Positions 44,437 through 55,303 are shown, counted from the stretch's first letter. The stretch: DNA of 64,000 nt from Planctomycetaceae bacterium (GCA_016794985.1 JAEUIQ010000036.1:62001-126000), one strand, 5' to 3'. Notes: a model not told the origin generated them from the sequence alone. Translations and numbers: made by a program.

Positions 44437-46329
44437 CTACAAGTACGCGCGCATCCAAGCTTCGAGGTTCAATAGCGACCAAATTAGCAAGCGCCGATTC
44501 AGCTCGCCACGCAGATGCTCATCGATCCGCGGCAGGACGGCATTCGGATCCAGGACATCATAGATTCGAGCCGATTTATCGTACAAGGTGCGTCTGACAA
44601 AGTCGATGCTTTCGCCCTTGAACCAACTGGCGTCCGGTGAGGAGAATCCTTGTTTGATGGCGTTTGCAGTCTGCGCTGGAATATAGCGTGACATCACATC
44701 ACGCAGAATTTGTTTGCCATCACTCGTTTTCTGGAAGTAAACCGATTGTTTGTTCCGCGGGTCGTTTTCGTTGACCCGGAATGCCGTGTCGAGTTGATTC
44801 AGCTTCATTTCCACCGGACAGCGCATGGCGAAATCGACCAAGTCGTTGTCCATAAACGGAACTCTCGACTCCAGGCCATAGGCCATGGACAGTTTGTCTT
44901 CGACGACAAAGAGGCCATGCAAGAAGGTCTTGGCTTCAAAATATAGTGAATGGTTGATGTAGTCCTCAGGACGCTTGAGCTCGATCTGATGTGTTGCAAA
45001 CACATCTCGAAAGATGTCGCGTGTCCAAACATGGCTGACATCGGACCAAACCGGTGCAAACATGGCTTTCAAGTAACGATTGTCGACCAACCGTTGCCAG
45101 TACAGATAGTATTGATCGATAAAGTGTTCAAAATTCAGCGATTGGACATTACGGTAGTAACGCCAAGGGTACCCGCCGAATAATTCGTCTCCGCCGCTAC
45201 CCGAGAGAACGACTTTGACGAACTTGCTGGCCAGTTTTGCTGCGTAAAGATTTGGATAGGATTGCCCGACTCGCGGTTCTTCCAGATGCCACGCCAATTG
45301 TGGCAAGCATCGTTCCATGTCCCCAGCCTTGAGAACCATTTCATAGTGTTCGGTCTTGAAGCAAGCGGAGAGTGCTTCCGCCTTTGCACGCTCGTCAAAA
45401 CCCAGTTCGATACCGGAAGCGGAACTGAGGTCGAACCCACAGGTGAACGATTTTAAGTACGGAAAAGACTGCGAAGCAATCGCTGTAATGGAACCGGAGT
45501 CCATGCCTCCACTCAAGTAAGCGCCTAGTTCGACGTCAGCCACCAATTGCCGCTGGACCGCTTGCTTGAAGAGACGGTCCAATTCTTCCTGATATTCGCG
45601 CCGATCAATGGGTTCCTGGGGCGTATGAAAGCAATAGTCCCAATAACGCACGAGCTTGATGTCGACTGAGCTCGTCGCTGCGTCAAGGTGTTCGAGCCGC
45701 GCGACCAGGTAGTGTCCGGCGGGCAACATCCGAATCTCGGACAACAGAGTTTGGTCGGTGAAGAGATTCTGAAACGTTAGATACTCCAGCAGGGCCGGCA
45801 AATTCAACTGCCGGGGGAAGTCTGGCTGGGCTAAGATGGCCTTTTGTTCCGAGCCAAAAGAAAAATCGAAGCCACGCCGTGCATAGTAGAGCGGTTTGAC
45901 CCCATAGCGGTCGCGGGCCAAATACAAGGTGCTTTGTTGCCGATCCCAAAGGGCCAAGGCGAACATGCCATTGAATCGTCGAATCGCTTCAATGCCCCAG
46001 TGGGCTAATGCGGTCAGCACCACTTCCGTGTCGGACTCGCCGCGAAAACAATGACCAAACGAGATCAACTGGGAACGCAATTCGCGATAATTGTAGACCT
46101 CCCCGTTGTAACTAAGGATGAAACGCCGATTTTGGCACTCCATCGGTTGGTGCCCGGTGGGCGTGGGATCAATGATGGCCAAACGGCGATGTCCGATTCC
46201 CACACTGGCGTTAACCCAATGTCCGGAACCGTCCGGCCCTCGATGGGCGATGGCTTGAGTCATTCGTTCAACCGTTGCGGGAGCAACCGGTGAACCATCA
46301 AAACGAACCAATCCGGCAATGCCGCACAT
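44437..46329 (-). CDS. asnB: Asparagine-synthase-like amidotransferase (AsnB type)
   Basis: This 630-residue protein starts with MCGIAGLV, exposing the catalytic Cys2 of class II glutamine amidotransferases, with RGPDG and SYNGEVYN, and has a synthetase domain with [10 protein letters not shown]-loop and [16 protein letters not shown]. In polysaccharide loci such enzymes amidate the carboxylate of uronic acids (as in WbpS-like cases), so a uronamide is a likely product. True asparagine synthesis cannot be excluded. It lies eight bases from the aminotransferase stop. Confidence 0.88.
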   Translation of the reverse strand: MCGIAGLVRFDGSPVAPATVERMTQAIAHRGPDGSGHWVNASVGIGHRRLAIIDPTPTGHQPMECQNRRFILSYNGEVYNYRELRSQLISFGHCFRGESDTEVVLTALAHWGIEAIRRFNGMFALALWDRQQSTLYLARDRYGVKPLYYARRGFDFSFGSEQKAILAQPDFPRQLNLPALLEYLTFQNLFTDQTLLSEIRMLPAGHYLVARLEHLDAATSSVDIKLVRYWDYCFHTPQEPIDRREYQEELDRLFKQAVQRQLVADVELGAYLSGGMDSGSITAIASQSFPYLKSFTCGFDLSSASGIELGFDERAKAEALSACFKTEHYEMVLKAGDMERCLPQLAWHLEEPRVGQSYPNLYAAKLASKFVKVVLSGSGGDELFGGYPWRYYRNVQSLNFEHFIDQYYLYWQRLVDNRYLKAMFAPVWSDVSHVWTRDIFRDVFATHQIELKRPEDYINHSLYFEAKTFLHGLFVVEDKLSMAYGLESRVPFMDNDLVDFAMRCPVEMKLNQLDTAFRVNENDPRNKQSVYFQKTSDGKQILRDVMSRYIPAQTANAIKQGFSSPDASWFKGESIDFVRRTLYDKSARIYDVLDPNAVLPRIDEHLRGELNRRLLIWSLLNLEAWMRAYL

Positions 46330-46337
46330 GAGGCTGG

Positions 46338-47504
46338 TTAACTCTTTCGGCCGATCACGTGTTCGATCACGTAATCCTGTTCGGCGGTCGTCATGCCATG
46401 GAATAGCGGAAGCGAAATGCTACAGTCGTTGGCTGCCCAAGCGTGCGGGAAATCCGCTGGCTGAAGCTCGTACTTATCTCGATAATATCCCAACATGTGG
46501 ACCGCATGCGTCGCTGGTCGTGTGGAGATACCGTGTTGCTGCAGTTGATCCATCCATTGATTGCGCTGCTCACGAACTTTGGAAATGCTGTGCTTGGAAA
46601 TTGGTTCTGGGATAAACCAGCAAGGATAGCTTTGGTAGCCATGTTCGTAACCGCTTGGGACGGTCGGGGTCTGTAGCCAAGCGAGGTTGGCGAAGGCCTC
46701 GTTATAGCGGGTTGCCAATCGCTGTCGCTCGTTCACAATCTCGGCCGCGCGATCCATTTGTGCGGAGCCCAAGGCCCCTTGGATATCGGTCATGCGTTGA
46801 TTGTATCCAGCATCGGGGTGATCCGACAACAAATAAGGTCGTGCCCCAAGATGACGCTGCAAGTCGCTGAGTGCCGCGCCATGGTCCCGCAAACGACGAA
46901 GTTTCTCCGCCAACTCATCCGAGTGGGTCGTGATCATTCCACCTTCACCGGTTGTGATGGCTTTGCGTGGATGAAAGCTAAAGACTCCCAAATCGCCAAG
47001 GGTACCAACATGTTGGCATTGATAGCGAGAGCCAAAGCCGCAGGCAGCATCTTCAATGACGAAGAGTTGATTTCGTCGAGCGAGATCGGAAACTTGGCAC
47101 ATGTCGGCTGCCAGTCCGAACAGGTGAACTGGTAAGATCGCTTTGGTGCGGGGAGTTAGTCGACGTTCGGCCTCCAGAACGTCCAAGTTGAACGTTTTCG
47201 GATCGATATCGCAGAAGACGACCTTACCGCCAAGATGTTCCACCACGTTCGCGGTGGCGACCCACGTAAACGCGGGGACGATGGCTTCATCTCCGGGCCC
47301 GAATCCAATCGCCGCCAAGGCCAGGTGTAATCCTGCGGTACAGGAAGTCACCGCGATCGAATGCTTCGCGCCGGTAAAGGCAGACCACTTCTCTTCGAAC
47401 GCACGAACTTGTGGACCCTGAACCAACCAGCCGGAACGGAGCGGTTCCAAAACTTGGGCGATTTCATGCTCCAACAACGAGGTGCGCGCGATCGGAACTT
47501 TCAT
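46338..47504 (-). CDS. DegT/DnrJ/EryC1/StrS-family sugar aminotransferase
   Basis: The 388-residue PLP enzyme has the family's GSGWLVQGP-like N-terminus (RSGWLVQGP, 23-31), GDEAIVPAFTWVAT, EDAACGFGS with the PLP Asp, and FHPRKAITTGEGG with Lys181 as Schiff-base residue. It should aminate a keto nucleotide sugar. It overlaps the epimerase stop as ATGA, so it may act on that enzyme's product. It is only distantly related to the WbpE-like enzyme at 51409. Confidence 0.9.
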   Translation of the reverse strand: MKVPIARTSLLEHEIAQVLEPLRSGWLVQGPQVRAFEEKWSAFTGAKHSIAVTSCTAGLHLALAAIGFGPGDEAIVPAFTWVATANVVEHLGGKVVFCDIDPKTFNLDVLEAERRLTPRTKAILPVHLFGLAADMCQVSDLARRNQLFVIEDAACGFGSRYQCQHVGTLGDLGVFSFHPRKAITTGEGGMITTHSDELAEKLRRLRDHGAALSDLQRHLGARPYLLSDHPDAGYNQRMTDIQGALGSAQMDRAAEIVNERQRLATRYNEAFANLAWLQTPTVPSGYEHGYQSYPCWFIPEPISKHSISKVREQRNQWMDQLQQHGISTRPATHAVHMLGYYRDKYELQPADFPHAWAANDCSISLPLFHGMTTAEQDYVIEHVIGRKS

Positions 47505-48481
47505 TGTCGATCAACGCCCGTTCTGAGCCGCCATTCGATCAGTTTCTGCAAACCTTCGCGCAGCGAGTACTGGTACAAAAAGCCCAACTCTTGCTCGGCT
47601 TTTCGGCGCGAGCCGATTCGATTTTGCACCAGCGCACGAGCGTCACTGTTGTTGTAGGGACGATAAACAACTTGTAAGTTCGAACTCTTCAGTTCCAAAA
47701 TCAACTGGCAGAGTTCTCTGATGGTCGTTTGTACTTCGGTGCCGACATTGTACATTCCGAAGGCAACATCGCTTTGGAGTGCGGCGACATTACAGCGGGC
47801 CGTGTCTTCGACGTAAATGAAGTCATAGGCTTGGCTTCCGTCGCCATTGATGACGGGTGGCTCGTTCGCGGCAATCTTGTTCAACATGATCGGGACAACC
47901 CCGGTGTACGCTGCCGTCTGATCTTGGTGGGGCCCATAGACGTTCATGTAGCGCAGGCCGATGATGGGCAATCCGTAGCGTTCGTGCATCGCCGTACACA
48001 TCGCTTCGCCCGCAATTTTGGTGGCGCCGTAAAAATTCTTGTTGTTGAACGGATGTGCCTCGGTCATTGGCAATTCAACGGCATCTCCGTACACCGACGC
48101 GGACGAAGACCAAACCAACTTCTTGATCTTGTGCTTGACGCATGCTTCGAGAACGTTGAAGGTCCCGGCGATATTGACTTCAAAGGCGGTTCGTGGGTAA
48201 TCCTTGCAGTGAAGCAACCACATGGCGGACAAGCAGACAACATAGTCCATGCCTGCGACCGCGACATCCAAAATATCTGTCTCGCGGATATCGCCGCCGA
48301 AAGGGAAAATCGTACAGCGTGGATCCTGTAGTTGCTCGGCGAGGTACTCGCGTTTGCCGCGCGTGAAGTTGTCGTAGACGACGACTTGGGCGACGGGCAC
48401 TTTGAGTAGTTCGGAAACGACGAAACTACCAATGAACCCTGCCCCGCCGATTACCAGTACTTTGCTGCCGTCAAGTTTCAT
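47501..48481 (-). CDS. NAD-dependent nucleotide-sugar epimerase/dehydratase (extended SDR)
   Basis: From the ATG at 48481, about 326 residues: GGAGFIGSFVV NAD-binding motif, SSSASVYGD, and YGATKIAGE with the catalytic Tyr-x-x-x-Lys, followed by GLRYMNVYGPHQ. This is a UDP-glucose-4-epimerase-like enzyme; whether it is an epimerase or dehydratase is not clear. A strong GAAGGAGCGAAGG precedes the ATG, so I reject the longer frame that overlaps the dehydrogenase gene. Its product probably feeds the aminotransferase downstream. Confidence 0.88.
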   Translation of the reverse strand: MKLDGSKVLVIGGAGFIGSFVVSELLKVPVAQVVVYDNFTRGKREYLAEQLQDPRCTIFPFGGDIRETDILDVAVAGMDYVVCLSAMWLLHCKDYPRTAFEVNIAGTFNVLEACVKHKIKKLVWSSSASVYGDAVELPMTEAHPFNNKNFYGATKIAGEAMCTAMHERYGLPIIGLRYMNVYGPHQDQTAAYTGVVPIMLNKIAANEPPVINGDGSQAYDFIYVEDTARCNVAALQSDVAFGMYNVGTEVQTTIRELCQLILELKSSNLQVVYRPYNNSDARALVQNRIGSRRKAEQELGFLYQYSLREGLQKLIEWRLRTGVDRQ

Positions 48482-48554
48482 CGGCCAACCTTCGCTCCTT
48501 CGGTAACCAACGGAACGCGATGTTTCCGTGGGGTAATCTCGGCCCGGATCGCGA

Positions 48555-49832
48555 CTACAAACGAGCGTCGATCTGGTCGCGTGGGAATAAAGACTTGATG
48601 TCGTAGACCACGCACTCGCGTCGGCCATACTTCTTGATGGCTTCAAGACCAAGTTCTTTGAACTGTTGATGGGCAACCGCAATGATCACGGCGTCATATT
48701 TGCCGCTGGCAGGCTGAGCGACGGGCGCTAACCCGTATTCGTGTTCGCATTCCTCGGCATTGACCCACGGGTCGTAGACATCGACGTTCGCACCGTAGCT
48801 ATTTAGTTCTTGGACGATGTCGACCACCCGGGTGTTTCGAATGTCGGGACAGTTTTCCTTGAATGTCAGCCCAAGAATCAGGACGTTCGCACCTTCGACA
48901 TGGATTCGGCGACGCAACATGTGCTTGACGACCTGCGAAACCACATATTGTCCCATTTGGTCATTGATCCGCCGACCAGCCAAAATCACTTCCGGCATGT
49001 AGCCGACTTCTTGCGCTTTATGGGTTAGGTAATAGGGGTCGACACCAATGCAGTGACCACCGACCAATCCCGGGCGAAACGGCAGAAAGTTCCATTTGGT
49101 ACCCGCCGCTTCCAGCACGGCTTGAGTGTCGATACCCAAGCGATTAAAAATCAATGCCAACTCGTTGACCAAAGCGATATTCAGGTCGCGCTGAGTGTTT
49201 TCGATGACTTTTGCGGCTTCGGCAACGCGGATGTTGGGTGCCAAGTGAGTACCCGCTGTCACGATACTTCGGTACAGTGCATCGACGACTTCACCAATTT
49301 CGGGTGTCGATCCGGACGTGACCTTCTTGATCGTCGTCAGACGATGTTCTTTGTCCCCGGGATTGATGCGTTCTGGGCTATAGCCGGCAAAGAAGTCCAC
49401 GTTGTACTGCAGGCCTGATTCTTTCTCGATCAGGGGGATGCAATCCTCCTCAGTTGCCCCTGGATATACCGTCGATTCATAAATCACGATATCGCCAGGT
49501 TTGATGACCTTACCGACGGTTTGTGATGCTTTGACCAGCGGCGTCAAGTCGGGCCGTTTGTGCCGATCAATCGGAGTTGGCACGGTAACGATATAGACAT
49601 TTGCCTGCCGGAGGTCTTGTGGGTTTGTGCTGTAGGTCAGCCGAGCGGCCTGAGACAGCTCCTCCGCATCGACTTCGAGCGTCGAATCTCGTCCGCTCTT
49701 CAGTTCGTCAACGCGTGCTTGGTTGATATCGAAACCCAAGGTCCAATACTTCTTGCCGAACTCGACCGCCAACGGCAATCCAACGTAACCAAGCCCGATG
49801 ACGGCGATTTTCTTTTGTGACAAGTCGATCAT
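48555..49832 (-). CDS. wbpA: UDP-N-acetylglucosamine 6-dehydrogenase (TviB/WbpA-like)
   Basis: The 425-residue nucleotide-sugar dehydrogenase has [18 protein letters not shown] at the NAD site, [16 protein letters not shown], and the catalytic Cys in [12 protein letters not shown]. This version, with [16 protein letters not shown], is that of TviB/WbpA enzymes, which oxidise UDP-GlcNAc to UDP-GlcNAcA. That is the first step of the WbpA-B-E-D pathway; WbpB, WbpE and WbpD homologues are all in the window. Confidence 0.9.
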   Translation of the reverse strand: MIDLSQKKIAVIGLGYVGLPLAVEFGKKYWTLGFDINQARVDELKSGRDSTLEVDAEELSQAARLTYSTNPQDLRQANVYIVTVPTPIDRHKRPDLTPLVKASQTVGKVIKPGDIVIYESTVYPGATEEDCIPLIEKESGLQYNVDFFAGYSPERINPGDKEHRLTTIKKVTSGSTPEIGEVVDALYRSIVTAGTHLAPNIRVAEAAKVIENTQRDLNIALVNELALIFNRLGIDTQAVLEAAGTKWNFLPFRPGLVGGHCIGVDPYYLTHKAQEVGYMPEVILAGRRINDQMGQYVVSQVVKHMLRRRIHVEGANVLILGLTFKENCPDIRNTRVVDIVQELNSYGANVDVYDPWVNAEECEHEYGLAPVAQPASGKYDAVIIAVAHQQFKELGLEAIKKYGRRECVVYDIKSLFPRDQIDARL

Positions 49833-49940
49833 GATTGATTTGCTCAGGGGAAAAGTTTTGTGAAGTAACCCAGTTTATTTGCGAACCGGCACTTTGGGCA
49901 GATCTCTGTTGCATTTTGGCAACAGGAATCGAGATGGCGG

Positions 49941-50714
49941 TTAACGATAAACTTGTTCTCGCAGATTGGTTTGGCTGGGATAGGTGATCAGCACGGCTCG
50001 GTGCTTGCCCACAAACACGAAGAAACTACCGGCCGCGACCGCGGAGGCACCTGCATCGTGGACGGCCGCTCGCAGGTCTGCTAACGAACCAGCACCGCCA
50101 CAGGCAATCACCGGAACGTCAACGACGGAAGTAATACTTCGAATGGAGCTGAGGTCAAATCCCGTCATCAACCCGTCATGGTCGATGTTGTTCAAGAGGA
50201 TTTCGCCCACACCCCAGTCGACCATTTGTTTGGCGCGGTCCACCAATTTCATGTTTTGGTTTTTCGAGTTCGAATGACTGTAGCACAAGTAGGATCCGAA
50301 CAGGTTCTTGCGATAGTCGATGGAGGCCACAATCGTCGAGCCGCCAAATCGTTGGCACGCGTCGCGAACCAAGTTAGGATTCTCGTAGGTTACGGAATTG
50401 AGGGCGACCTTTTCGACGCCCAACTTCAATAACGCCTCGATATCTTGCAGGCTGCGAATCCCACCCCCGTAACACAACGGCATGAAGCATTCGCTGGCAA
50501 TGTTCCGCAGCATGTTGAGATTGATCGGCGTTTTGTTTTTGCTGGCTTCTATATCCAGGAAAATCAACTCATCGACTTCTTTTTCATTGAAGATACGAAC
50601 GGCATTGATGGGATCACCCACGTATTTGGGGTCCTTGAACTTCACGGTCTTGTATAGCCCCGGACCTTTAAGCAGCAAGCAGGGAATCACCCTGAATCGT
50701 TTGATGGTATTCAT
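49941..50714 (-). CDS. HisF-like cyclase homologue of the amidino-sugar type (second copy)
   Basis: The 257-residue HisF-type barrel has VGDPINAVRIFNEKEVDELIFLDI, CYGGGIRSL, ASIDYRKN (Asp133) and IACGGAGSL. The catalytic Asp11 of histidine-pathway HisF is replaced: the segment reads PCLLLKGP, Leu14 being at that position. It starts on a four-base overlap with hisH, so the two make a complex: HisH releases ammonia and HisF channels it to a WbpG-like amidotransferase. Confidence 0.88.
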   Translation of the reverse strand: MNTIKRFRVIPCLLLKGPGLYKTVKFKDPKYVGDPINAVRIFNEKEVDELIFLDIEASKNKTPINLNMLRNIASECFMPLCYGGGIRSLQDIEALLKLGVEKVALNSVTYENPNLVRDACQRFGGSTIVASIDYRKNLFGSYLCYSHSNSKNQNMKLVDRAKQMVDWGVGEILLNNIDHDGLMTGFDLSSIRSITSVVDVPVIACGGAGSLADLRAAVHDAGASAVAAGSFFVFVGKHRAVLITYPSQTNLREQVYR

Positions 50715-51325
50715 GATAACGCCGCAAACCGTTCTAAAAGTCGCATGCCAAAACGATGGCTCTTCTCGGGATGGAATTGAGCGCCGATCAACTTTTTCGC
50801 CGACATGGCTGCCGCGAATTCGTAGCCATAGAACGCTGTGGCTAACACGATTTCGGGTTGATCACACATGAAATGGTAGGAGTGTACAAAATAAAATCGG
50901 TCTTCTTCGCCAGGATGAAGGAGAGGCGACTCTTTTCGGATTTGGATGTCGGACCAACCCATATGTGGCACTTTGGCTTTGATTGTCGTATCGCGCGAGA
51001 AGAATCGAATGGTATCGGCGGCGAACCAACCCAATCCCGGCAGTTCTCCTTCCTCGCTGCCGCGGGTCATCATCTGCGCACCCAAACAGATTCCCAACAC
51101 ATAGATTTGGTCCTCCGCGGCAACTTGTTGCAGGGGTTCAACAAATCCGTGCTCGGCAAGTTTTTTCATGCCCTGATCAAACGCCCCGACGCCAGGCAAA
51201 ATCAACTTGGAGCACTCGAAGCATTCCGCCGGTTTCGCGACGGTGCGGCACGGGATCTTCAACTTCTTTAGCATGTTCAAGATCGACCCAATATTGCCGA
51301 TCTCGTAGTCGATGACGCCAATCAT
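50711..51325 (-). CDS. HisH-like glutamine amidotransferase subunit
   Basis: The 204-residue class I glutaminase has the catalytic triad Cys80 (LGICLGAQ), His185 and Glu187 (QFHPEKSH). It hydrolyses glutamine to supply ammonia to its HisF partner, which overlaps it by four bases. Its place among WbpD/WbpE genes points to amidino-sugar synthesis rather than histidine synthesis. It is the only HisH-like gene in the window, although three amidotransferases and two HisF proteins need ammonia. Confidence 0.9.
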   Translation of the reverse strand: MIGVIDYEIGNIGSILNMLKKLKIPCRTVAKPAECFECSKLILPGVGAFDQGMKKLAEHGFVEPLQQVAAEDQIYVLGICLGAQMMTRGSEEGELPGLGWFAADTIRFFSRDTTIKAKVPHMGWSDIQIRKESPLLHPGEEDRFYFVHSYHFMCDQPEIVLATAFYGYEFAAAMSAKKLIGAQFHPEKSHRFGMRLLERFAALS

Positions 51326-51408
51326 GTCTCAAATGCTTTGGTTGGAAGTGGTTGCCGGTGTCTTCAAGAGAAAAGGCGCCGGCAGGAGTCGTCCAAGTGG
51401 TTAACGTG

Positions 51409-52509
51409 CTATCTGGCCTGTTGCACAGCTTGCTTTACTGCGGCGATGACCCGATCCTGATCTGCTACGCTCAGGAATGGATGCATTGGCAGGCTCAAGA
51501 CCTCGTCGGCGGCTTTTTCCGCAACGGGGAAGTCCCCGCGTTTGTAGCCGTAGGGGGCAAAGACCGGCTGTTCGTGGACACACTTCGGATAATAAACGGC
51601 GGTTGGGATCCCCGCCGCTTTCAAGTGCTCTCCAACCGTGGCTCTGTTCCCAACGCGAATCGTATACTGGGCGTAGACGTGAGTGTTCCCAGGGCGAACT
51701 TCCGGGACGACGCATGCCCCACGGAGTTGCTCCGAATAGCGGGCTCCAATCGCGTTCCGCTGTTCAACTTCCCATGGGAAGTGTGGCAACTTGCCCAGAA
51801 TGACGGCGGCTTGCAACGTGTCCATGCGACCGTTCATGCCGACGTAGGGATGGTGATGCCTTTGTAATCCGCCATGCGTGCGAATGGCCGACATTTTTAG
51901 GGTCAAGGCCTCGTCGTCCGAGAACAAGGCACCTCCATCGCCAAAACAGCCGAGCGGTTTTGCCGGGAAGAAGCTGGTGCTAGAAACACGGGTCACCGCA
52001 CAACTGCGGCGCCCCTTTTGAGTGGCACCAAAGCTTTGGGCGGCATCTTCAATGACTGTGATGCCATGCCGTGCCGCAATTTCATTGATTCTCTCGTAGT
52101 CCGGCATTTGGCCAAACAAGCTAACCGGAATAATGGCCCGCGTCTTATCCGTGATGGCGCGTTCCAATTGATCGACATCCAAGTTGTAGTCGATGGGATC
52201 CACATCCACAAAAACCGGTTTGGCCCCAACGAGCAAAATGACTTCCGCCGAACTGATCCAAGTAAATGGAACGGTGATGACTTCATCGCCCGGGCCAATG
52301 TCCAGAGCCCGCAAGGCAATTTCCAGACTATCCGTTCCACTCGCGACAGACAGGCAATGTTTGACACCGACATAGTCGGCCAAGGCGGACTCCATTTCCG
52401 CGATCTCTGGGCCCATGATAAACTTCCCATGGTCCAAGACGGTCCGCATCCGCGCGTCGATTTCGCTTTGGTACTTGTGATACTGAGTTTTTAGATCGAT
52501 GAATTCCAT
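51409..52509 (-). CDS. wbpE: WbpE-like UDP-3-oxo-GlcNAcA aminotransferase (DegT family)
   Basis: The 366-residue PLP enzyme has MEFIDLKTQY, ASGTDSLEIALRAL, VPFTWISSAE, EDAAQSFGA and TSFFPAKPLGCFGDGGA with Lys184 as the PLP-binding residue. This sequence pattern is that of WbpE/WlbC, which transaminates the 3-oxo intermediate made by WbpB. The WbpD-like acetyltransferase gene ends six bases upstream, fitting the pathway order. Confidence 0.92.
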   Translation of the reverse strand: MEFIDLKTQYHKYQSEIDARMRTVLDHGKFIMGPEIAEMESALADYVGVKHCLSVASGTDSLEIALRALDIGPGDEVITVPFTWISSAEVILLVGAKPVFVDVDPIDYNLDVDQLERAITDKTRAIIPVSLFGQMPDYERINEIAARHGITVIEDAAQSFGATQKGRRSCAVTRVSSTSFFPAKPLGCFGDGGALFSDDEALTLKMSAIRTHGGLQRHHHPYVGMNGRMDTLQAAVILGKLPHFPWEVEQRNAIGARYSEQLRGACVVPEVRPGNTHVYAQYTIRVGNRATVGEHLKAAGIPTAVYYPKCVHEQPVFAPYGYKRGDFPVAEKAADEVLSLPMHPFLSVADQDRVIAAVKQAVQQAR

Positions 52510-52515
52510 GGTTCG

Positions 52516-53100
52516 TTACTTCGATTCGAGCTTTGTAAGTTGATTATCTTGTAAACGGTACACCGCCCCGGTGTGAGTACAGATTGCCTCACCCTCTCCG
52601 CGAAGAGGCAGAGGTAGTTGTTCGCCAAATTCGCTCATCCACCCGATTTGTTTGCCGGGGACGCCAACGACAAGAGCATAGTCCGGAACGTTGCGATTGA
52701 TCACGGCCCCCGCACCAATAAACGCGAACTTTCCGATCGTCACACCGCAGACGATCGTGCAGTTGGCCCCCAGGGTCGCTCCTCGTCGAACCATTGTGTC
52801 GCGGTACTCGTTCTTTCGTTCGACAAAGGAGCGGGGATTGTAAACATTCGTAAAGACCATGCTAGGCCCGCAAAAAACGCCATCCTCCAGGGTGACGTTA
52901 TCGTAGACCGAAACATTGTTTTGAATTTTGCAGTCGTCACCGATGGAGACGCGGTTCCCGACAAATACGTTCTGGCCCAACGAAACATTGCGGCCTATCT
53001 TGGCGCCTCCACAGACGTGGACGAAGTGCCAAACTCGAGAACCGTCGCCAATCTGAGCGCCTTGGTCGACGATGGCCGATGGATGAACAGTGAATGACAT
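52516..53100 (-). CDS. wbpD: WbpD-like UDP-2-acetamido-3-amino-glucuronate N-acetyltransferase
   Basis: The 194-residue beta-helix protein begins with [24 protein letters not shown] and contains [14 protein letters not shown] and the [16 protein letters not shown] end, as in WbpD/WlbB. It acetylates the 3-amino group, completing UDP-2,3-diacetamido-2,3-dideoxy-glucuronate. The C-terminal tail of about 30 residues after the helix is usual for the family. No WbpI-like C2 epimerase was found in the window. Confidence 0.92.
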   Translation of the reverse strand: MSFTVHPSAIVDQGAQIGDGSRVWHFVHVCGGAKIGRNVSLGQNVFVGNRVSIGDDCKIQNNVSVYDNVTLEDGVFCGPSMVFTNVYNPRSFVERKNEYRDTMVRRGATLGANCTIVCGVTIGKFAFIGAGAVINRNVPDYALVVGVPGKQIGWMSEFGEQLPLPLRGEGEAICTHTGAVYRLQDNQLTKLESK

Positions 53101-53147
53101 AAGAAAAATCTACTGGGAAAAAGTAGGAAGGGGTTTTCTAGTCGTCC

Positions 53148-54554
53148 TCAGCCCGAAACGCCAATGCCTTGGTACTGAAAGCCGAATTGGGAAAGTTGGT
53201 TTTTCTTCAACAAATTGCGACCATCGAAAACAAAGGCGGGCTTATGCATCTGGTCGTAAATTGCTGAAAAATTGGCGGTTTTGAACTCGTCCCATTCGGT
53301 CAGTACCGCGATGGCGTGAGCCTGGTGGGCAGCGGATTCAGCGGATGCCGCCACGTGCAAGTTCTCGGCCAGGAGTCTTTCCGAGACGGGCGACAAACGC
53401 CCATCTGGGCCTTGCATCACCAACTCGAGTTCATGACGGATCTGAGCCTCGGAGACTTTCGGATCGTAGATCGTGATTTTGGCGCGTTCTTCGAGCAGGT
53501 CGCGGCAGATATAGATCGCCGCTGACTCGCGTGTGTCGTTGGTGTCTTTCTTGAACGCGAAACCCCAGACCGCGATTTTCTTGTCCGATACGGTGTTGAA
53601 CAACGTCCGCACGATTCGCTGAACAAAACGTCGCTTTTGGTAGTCGTTCATTTTGACGACTTGCTCCCAATACGCCGCGACTTCTGGAAGTCCGAAGTAC
53701 TCGCACAGATACACGAGATTCAGAATATCTTTTTGGAAGCAGGAACCACCGAAACCAACGGAGGCTCTCAAAAACTTGGGGCCAATTCGCGAATCCGTCC
53801 CAATCGCGGCGGCGACCTCATCAACGTCCGCTTCCGTCACTTCGCACAACGCGCTGATGGCATTGATGGAGGAGACTCGTTGCGCCAAAAACGCGTTGGC
53901 GGTCAACTTCGACAACTCGCTGCTCCACAGGTTGGTGGTCAGCAGTTTTTCGCGAGGAATCCAGCGAGCATAAACTTCGACGAGGGCATGGATTGCCGTG
54001 GGGTTTTCGCCTCCGATCAGAACGCGGTCTGGATTCAAGAGATCGTCAATCGCGGTGCCTTCTGCCAGAAACTCGGGGTTGCTCAAAACATCAAAAGTGG
54101 CGCCGTCCCCAGTGTTCGAAAGGATCGTTTTGACGGCTTCCGCTGTCCGCACCGGGAGTGTTGATTTCTCCACGACGATCTTGTGCCCGGTGGAAACGCG
54201 GGCGATCTGCCGAGCACACTTTTCGACATACTCGAGGTTCGCTGCCTTACCAGCGCCGGTTCCAAACGTCTTCGTCGGCGTGTTGACCGAAATGAAGACC
54301 ATATCTGCCGCGGAAATGGCTTGGTCAACCTCGGTCGAGAAGTGGAGGTTTTTTCCTCGCCGGTCGGCGACGATTTCATACAGTCCGGGTTCGTAGACGG
54401 GCAGTTCGCGACTGTTCCATTGCGCAATTCGGGTCGGGTTGATGTCCACAACCTTGACGTCGATGTCGGGACACTGCTTCGCAATCATGGCCATCGTTGG
54501 GCCCCCAACGTAGCCAGCACCGATACAACAGATTCTTCGAATGGGGTGGGTCAT
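53148..54554 (-). CDS. UDP-glucose 6-dehydrogenase
   Basis: From the ATG at 54554, 468 residues form a UDP-glucose dehydrogenase of the long, animal-like type: [38 protein letters not shown], and the catalytic Cys in FGGSCFQKD. It makes UDP-glucuronate. It is the most upstream gene of the minus-strand locus, after a 749-base gap, and may head the operon. A longer frame from 54614 has no supporting ribosome-binding site. Confidence 0.92.
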   Translation of the reverse strand: MTHPIRRICCIGAGYVGGPTMAMIAKQCPDIDVKVVDINPTRIAQWNSRELPVYEPGLYEIVADRRGKNLHFSTEVDQAISAADMVFISVNTPTKTFGTGAGKAANLEYVEKCARQIARVSTGHKIVVEKSTLPVRTAEAVKTILSNTGDGATFDVLSNPEFLAEGTAIDDLLNPDRVLIGGENPTAIHALVEVYARWIPREKLLTTNLWSSELSKLTANAFLAQRVSSINAISALCEVTEADVDEVAAAIGTDSRIGPKFLRASVGFGGSCFQKDILNLVYLCEYFGLPEVAAYWEQVVKMNDYQKRRFVQRIVRTLFNTVSDKKIAVWGFAFKKDTNDTRESAAIYICRDLLEERAKITIYDPKVSEAQIRHELELVMQGPDGRLSPVSERLLAENLHVAASAESAAHQAHAIAVLTEWDEFKTANFSAIYDQMHKPAFVFDGRNLLKKNQLSQFGFQYQGIGVSG

Positions 54555-55303
54555 GATTCGTTTTCTGGTTGGTGCCGTCGAACCGCTCGAAGTTCTAGGA
54601 ATTGCCGTCGGCAACCACCTCTGTACTTTGGATCAGCAAGTTTGCTGGCGACTTTATTCCCAAGTGCTTTGGGAGGGCATCCCAGGAATCGTTGTATTGG
54701 CTCGAACCGCAACAACGAACATTGCCGTACGATTTTCCGCGGACTCTGTCCCCGTGGGTGACGCGATTAATGTCGGAATCGGCACCCTTAGTGCTCGCGT
54801 TGGCGATTAGCCGTAGCGAGTCTTTTGGAAAGTTCTCAACGCATCATTCGGCACTTGCCTTGCCGGTTATTCGCGTCTCACTTTGGAACGCGCCCAGTAG
54901 GCAAAGTTCGATGGCCACAGTTGAAAGTCTTACCAAAACGGGAATTGAACAGCTGTTCGGAATCGATTGTAGTCTTTCAGAGGGATTACGGAAGCGATTT
55001 ACGCAATCTTTATGTAAGGGCATTGAAACTTGGGCAACTTGTAGTGACAGGGGGACTTTTAACGATTCTTCCAAATTGAGCATCCGTTTTGACGATTCGC
55101 GTTGGTCGAGCCTTGAAATTTGATTCTGGTTAATTCGGTGTGAATGACTGAGGTGAGGGCGATGCAATGGGAGAGGTAGCATATACAATGAGCCTTGCAC
55201 TACTGGCAAATGGGGCGAGCTTTTTTTGGCAGTTTGCCGTTCTCGTTCCGTGACGGGTGGGCGGGTGCTGCATCAAGCAGTTTGGTAACGCTGTGATACT
55301 TCG
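54555..55303. other. Divergent intergenic region at the head of the polysaccharide locus
   Basis: This 749-base gap separates the minus-strand polysaccharide locus from the plus-strand TPR gene. Plus-strand frames at 54541-54810 and 54602-55123 lack motifs and are not credible. The region should hold divergent promoters, but no boxes are strong enough to name. Confidence 0.45.

Noticed and set aside
47501..48682. Longer start for the epimerase at 48682
   Set aside because: It would overlap the dehydrogenase gene by 128 bases and add 67 residues before the NAD-binding motif, while the ATG at 48481 has a strong ribosome-binding site.
49941..51325. hisF and hisH as histidine biosynthesis genes
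   Set aside because: Asp11 is missing in HisF, no other his gene is nearby, and the neighbours are amino-sugar genes.
54602..55123. 173-residue plus-strand open frame upstream of the TPR gene
   Set aside because: No motif, no ribosome-binding site, and Ser/Arg-rich composition unlike neighbouring genes.
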